A stretch of DNA of 8,763 nt from NCBI GenBank assembly GCA_937901365.1, contig CALCEF010000264.1, positions 1-8,763 of the forward strand, read 5' to 3'. The notes below the pieces were generated by a model that had not been told where the DNA came from, searched no databases, and was given only the letters and a program-made list of their open reading frames with translations. Numbering within the stretch: position 1 is the stretch's first letter; each line of letters starts with the position of its first letter. The stretch comes from an uncultured euryarchaeote (GTDB lineage: Archaea; Thermoplasmatota; Poseidoniia; Poseidoniales; Thalassarchaeaceae). A program made the translations under genes and the position numbers. Positions 5,119-8,763 of this stretch are shown here, one piece after another.

Positions 5119-8100
5119 CTACTCGTTTGTAGAATTGGAAAACAAACGGATATTACGGATATTTAGCGGGCATTGGCAATCCTTGTCAACTTCTTCTCGC
5201 AAGGTCAATTCTGCAAATACTTGTAGCAAATTCAACAACTCATCAATGGCCTCATGCATCTCATCATTGGTCATCACAATCATTCGACCGGTTGTCGTTG
5301 ACAGGATCGCAGGAGGGAGTACTTCTCGACAAGGGAAACCTGCGTTCTTACGCGCTTCCTCTTGTCGGATTAATGCCAATGTGTAAAAGGCCAACTGCAT
5401 CCTATATTGATTGAGCATTCCTTGTTCAGATTCGTGGCGGGAATCCCCTTCAGCCTCGAGTAGAGGGTGCGACCATCCAGCGTACAAATGTGCAGCTCCT
5501 GTCGTCTTGAAATCGATTGCACGAATCGCACCCTGCCCGCTACCCAAGCGAGTACAAAGTACAAGATCTGCAATTCCATTGCTTGAGAAAGTAAACCGTT
5601 CGATTGTGGCCAATTGTTGCGGACCGTGAGGGGTCCACATTTGGTCCCCTTCACTGATTTTTACTGAATGTTGTAGACTGAATGGCCACTCTGTTCGAAG
5701 CCCTTCGATGGTCTCGTTATTCCAAGTTCCATCGGATGTGAGTGTGCCCAATGGTCCATCGAGTACTGCCTTCGACATCTGTTTGAGCAATGTTCGGACT
5801 GCTTCCTCATCCGCATCCGGTGGCAGTAATTCATTGAGAACGGATTGAATGACCGTCTCATCGTCAAGCAAATTGGGACTCTTTTCAGTCCATTGTTGTG
5901 GCAATGGCACACTAATATCAGAACGCAGTCCAGGATTTTCCAAGCCCACCTCAATCAAGCGGTGGAAAATCAAACCGATGACATTCGCCGGTGGAAGTCC
6001 TAGTTTTTCTGCAGCCGATTGAGTTGAATCATCAACTGAAAACTCTGATACTGCATCTGTAGATAGTCCCAAACGCATTAGTTGGAGATAACATGCAGGA
6101 CAAGTTGCAGCTTTGTCCAATTGGTGAGGGTAAATTCTCAGACCACGTGTGCGATTCGGTGTATGGATTGGCGACGGTGGTGAGACCGATTCATGTGCAA
6201 CTTGAGATGATTCGTCCAATCGAGCCATTCGCACCAACGGACTGATGGTATTGCCCGCCCCACCCAACTCTGAGTCGTGGCAATGTACTGCGAATGGTAG
6301 TGATTTGGGATCGATGATATGGCGCCCTTCTTCATCGGGTTCCCAGCCCAATGCATCGAACCACATGTGCCCAAATGTGGGCATGGGCAGGGACCTCAAC
6401 TTCATTGAAATCGTGTCTCCAATCCTAACCGAATCATTCGGACCACCGGCCAAAATCAAGAGATCCTTAACACGTGTACAAGCGACATAAAACAAACGTC
6501 TGGCTTCGGCCTGAATTTGTGCTTCTTGAAGCGTTCTAGCCAATGTCCAGACACCACTATCCAAACTCGATTGCGTAACCCACGGCCTAGGATTTGAGGC
6601 GAATAGGCTAGGTGTTGCAATGACGCGATCTCGCAAATCATGGCTGATATTTCCTTGGCCTTCGCTGAATAAGCCACCAACGATAACACATCTTCGCTGC
6701 AACCCTTTGGAACCATGTATGGTCATCACCTGAACTGCATCTGCCGAAGATACCCCTGCGGAGGTGAGATCATTGCCTGCAACATCGGCAAGAGACGAAA
6801 GTCGGTCTGCCAGTAGAATTGGGTCTCCTCCAACTTCGCTTGATTGCCCTTCGATTAAACGCACAAATTGTTCTGCATCGCTTCGCTCAGAAGGGCTTGG
6901 ATGAGATAACAGTAAATCGCTATGATTCACGGTCTCATTCAATGACTCAATGATTGTGCCTTTTTGTGAATGAGTGTGCCAACGCTGAACCAGATTCTGA
7001 TGGGGGCCTTCGGGTAACATCTCAACCAATCGTTGAATGAGATTTTCTCCAGTGGAGGCGTCGCCAAGGAATTCTTGCAATTCTTGGTCGTTAAGGGCTA
7101 CGAGGCATGAGCGGGCAACGGTCGCTGCAGCATGTCGGCTGGCCGGGCGTGCAATCCACTGTAACAAGCCGAGAAGGGGGCGTATTACTGGCCGAAGAAG
7201 AAGGCCCCCTTCTTTGTCAGCTACGGCTGGAATACCTGCGGCTTCCAATCGGGTCATCAAATCATCCAAATTCGATCTACTGGGTAGTAAAACAAGTATC
7301 TCTCCAGGTGAATATTGGCCACATTCATTTTGCTCAGTTTCCCCCACTCTAGTGGTTGTACCATCGAGCAAAGCTCGAATTCTTGCGGTGATGAGGGCAT
7401 TTTCCATTTCCTTTGATGAGCCCGAACTAAATGGATCCAATGGAGTTGACAAATCTGGATTCGGATGGCCTGTGCCCGAAATACTGGCAGGAACCAACCA
7501 CTCGAAGCGACCGTCTACATGGGCCCTAGCTGGAATCAATGCTTGGGGACGAGCATACCAATCCCCTGGGAATCGGTCATGGGTTGGAGAAAATACGTCC
7601 TCCCACCAATCATTCATCCGATTCAGCAGGCCGGCTGCAGTTCGATAATTAACGACCAATTCTACATGTCCTTGGGACCGAGCCGCGACATCAATAGGAC
7701 TGCTGCTATCCTCTTCCATCTCATCGAAACGAATCCATGCGCCTTCTGCTTTGCTTCTTGATTCTGGTAAGTCAGAGGCGGTCGCGAAGCCACCATCTGC
7801 ACTGTATCGAGGGTCACGTGCAGCATTTTGTCGTCTTAACTCTGGAGAACGAGTTAATGCAGGTAAAGAATGGAATTCATGTTCGTTCATGTTTCTCAAT
7901 GCATTCCCAAAATCAACGAAACCAGATACTTGCGCCTGCCTGAACGCGTAGATACTCTGTTTCCGATCACCTACACAACAAATTGTCGGCTCCCATGGAG
8001 TATCTGGTGAAGGGGTTCCCTCGGGCAAACTCCGCTGACCCCATAACCGACCGAGAAGACGCCATTGTTGAGCAGAATTGTCCTGAGCCTCATCGATGAT

Positions 8101-8763
8101 AAATGCACGATAGCGTGAGCGAATCTCTCGCAATCTGGAATATCGGTTTTGCAAATCTTCCAGCAAACGCTTTGCTTCCTTTGCATCCAATCCTGCCTGC
8201 TCTGGATCTTTTACGAAACCCTCCATGAGCGATATGGCAGAATAGATGTGTTCATCGCTCCAAGATTGCTCAGGCAATGCATCTAGGGCATAAACAACCT
8301 CGATTGGATATTCTGCTCGCATGATGCGAGGACAGCGAGCGAGTAGTAGATCCGCTGCAAGCGAGGCTACATCATCGAATTCATGGACCCCTTCACGAGT
8401 TTTTAGTTCGTGCAATATATCGAGGAGAGACCGATGACAAAGTAGCATGTCTTGGAGGTGTGAGGCTTCCTCCTCAATACCAAAGGCAAGGTTTGAGCCT
8501 GGGGGAGAATGAGGCAATGGTGACTCGATTTTTTGTGGAGTTAAGCCTGTAACAGAAGGCATGTGTGGAATGGAAAACGTCGAACTATCCATCAGATAAA
8601 GCGCCCTTGCCAACGGTCTGAATGAACGGCCATTGGCACTGTTCCACAATTCGGCAACCGCCACACCGAGGTCCTTCGCGAGTTGTTTTGCGTGAGCCTC
8701 TGAAACTGCTCCCCATGTTGCGATTCCGCGAGGCCAATCTGCTGAATTGGCAAGATTACCGCC
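5119..8763 (-). CDS. addA: AddA/RecB-type DNA helicase-nuclease (UvrD superfamily 1A with PD-(D/E)XK nuclease), 5' end outside the window
   Basis: Expected to unwind and degrade DNA ends at double-strand breaks to prepare them for recombination. The frame stays open to the right edge, giving 1214 visible residues; the GTG at 8664 is an internal Val codon. In visible-fragment numbering: EFDDVA (about 128); motif II, DEAQD (224-228); motif III, VGDRKQSIYAFR (264-275); motif IV, VVNYRT (370-375); motif V, TIHGSKGL (681-688); motif VI, RLFYVACTR (756-764). The nuclease domain follows: CPACYL (888-893), GLIFHRLIE with His934, IADLV with Asp1066, DFKTT with Asp1084 and Lys1086, and QLAFYTLAL with Gln1123 and Tyr1127. 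Walker A and motif Ia should lie in about 200 unseen N-terminal residues, suggesting roughly 1400 residues in total. All nuclease residues are present, so activity is expected. AddA is preferred over RecB from the overall layout, but the distinction is uncertain. An AddB partner, if there is one, might lie upstream outside the window. The peptidase gene follows after 43 bases. Confidence 0.93.
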   Translation of the reverse strand, partial: GGNLANSADWPRGIATWGAVSEAHAKQLAKDLGVAVAELWNSANGRSFRPLARALYLMDSSTFSIPHMPSVTGLTPQKIESPLPHSPPGSNLAFGIEEEASHLQDMLLCHRSLLDILHELKTREGVHEFDDVASLAADLLLARCPRIMRAEYPIEVVYALDALPEQSWSDEHIYSAISLMEGFVKDPEQAGLDAKEAKRLLEDLQNRYSRLREIRSRYRAFIIDEAQDNSAQQWRLLGRLWGQRSLPEGTPSPDTPWEPTICCVGDRKQSIYAFRQAQVSGFVDFGNALRNMNEHEFHSLPALTRSPELRRQNAARDPRYSADGGFATASDLPESRSKAEGAWIRFDEMEEDSSSPIDVAARSQGHVELVVNYRTAAGLLNRMNDWWEDVFSPTHDRFPGDWYARPQALIPARAHVDGRFEWLVPASISGTGHPNPDLSTPLDPFSSGSSKEMENALITARIRALLDGTTTRVGETEQNECGQYSPGEILVLLPSRSNLDDLMTRLEAAGIPAVADKEGGLLLRPVIRPLLGLLQWIARPASRHAAATVARSCLVALNDQELQEFLGDASTGENLIQRLVEMLPEGPHQNLVQRWHTHSQKGTIIESLNETVNHSDLLLSHPSPSERSDAEQFVRLIEGQSSEVGGDPILLADRLSSLADVAGNDLTSAGVSSADAVQVMTIHGSKGLQRRCVIVGGLFSEGQGNISHDLRDRVIATPSLFASNPRPWVTQSSLDSGVWTLARTLQEAQIQAEARRLFYVACTRVKDLLILAGGPNDSVRIGDTISMKLRSLPMPTFGHMWFDALGWEPDEEGRHIIDPKSLPFAVHCHDSELGGAGNTISPLVRMARLDESSQVAHESVSPPSPIHTPNRTRGLRIYPHQLDKAATCPACYLQLMRLGLSTDAVSEFSVDDSTQSAAEKLGLPPANVIGLIFHRLIEVGLENPGLRSDISVPLPQQWTEKSPNLLDDETVIQSVLNELLPPDADEEAVRTLLKQMSKAVLDGPLGTLTSDGTWNNETIEGLRTEWPFSLQHSVKISEGDQMWTPHGPQQLATIERFTFSSNGIADLVLCTRLGSGQGAIRAIDFKTTGAAHLYAGWSHPLLEAEGDSRHESEQGMLNQYRMQLAFYTLALIRQEEARKNAGFPCREVLPPAILSTTTGRMIVMTNDEMHEAIDELLNLLQVFAELTLREEVDKDCQCPLNIRNIRLFSNSTNE

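Noticed and set aside
7037..7648. 203-codon open frame on the plus strand inside the helicase-nuclease gene
   Set aside because: It is antisense to conserved helicase sequence, its product has no recognisable motif and is rich in Arg/Ser/Pro as expected of a shadow frame, and no promoter or ribosome site was evident.

Overview
The window is densely coding, with six protein genes and only two intergenic gaps of 100 and 43 bases. No RNA gene, mobile element, CRISPR array or integration site is visible. The best guess at the source is a planktonic archaeon of the Poseidoniales (Marine Group II) type or a relative. This is inference from three things: the gene mix (UMF1-type transporter, short membrane-linked phosphatidylserine decarboxylase, M20 peptidase, AddA/RecB-type helicase-nuclease), middling GC content, and an archaeal-style TATA element about 35 bases before one start codon. 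None of these families is exclusive to archaea, so a bacterial source is not ruled out.

Left part, plus strand (1-2071): the C-terminal half of a UMF1/Atg22-like major facilitator transporter, cut by the window edge, is followed after 4 bases by a membrane-anchored left-handed beta-helix (hexapeptide) acyltransferase. They look like one transcription unit. The transporter carries an unusual insertion of about 200 residues, with two extra membrane helices and two acidic loops predicted to be outside the cell.

Middle, minus strand (2058-3562): an unrecognised acidic coiled-coil protein is followed by a phosphatidylserine/archaetidylserine decarboxylase. The decarboxylase start lies just past the coiled-coil stop, and its ribosome binding site is the run of Glu codons that ends the coiled-coil gene. 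A TATA-like box and a Shine-Dalgarno site sit in front of the coiled-coil gene. The decarboxylase runs tail to tail into the acyltransferase with a 14-base overlap of coding sequence.

Right part, minus strand (3663-8763): an M20 zinc peptidase with all metal ligands present, preceded by a very large helicase-nuclease of the AddA/RecB family. The helicase-nuclease runs off the right edge, so its N-terminus and Walker A motif are not seen. Its helicase motifs II-VI and its PD-(D/E)XK nuclease residues are intact, so it should be an active DNA end-processing enzyme. No gene outside known superfamilies stands out as a new system. The least explained items are the transporter insertion, the coiled-coil partner of the decarboxylase, and the atypical cysteines and inserts in the helicase-nuclease.
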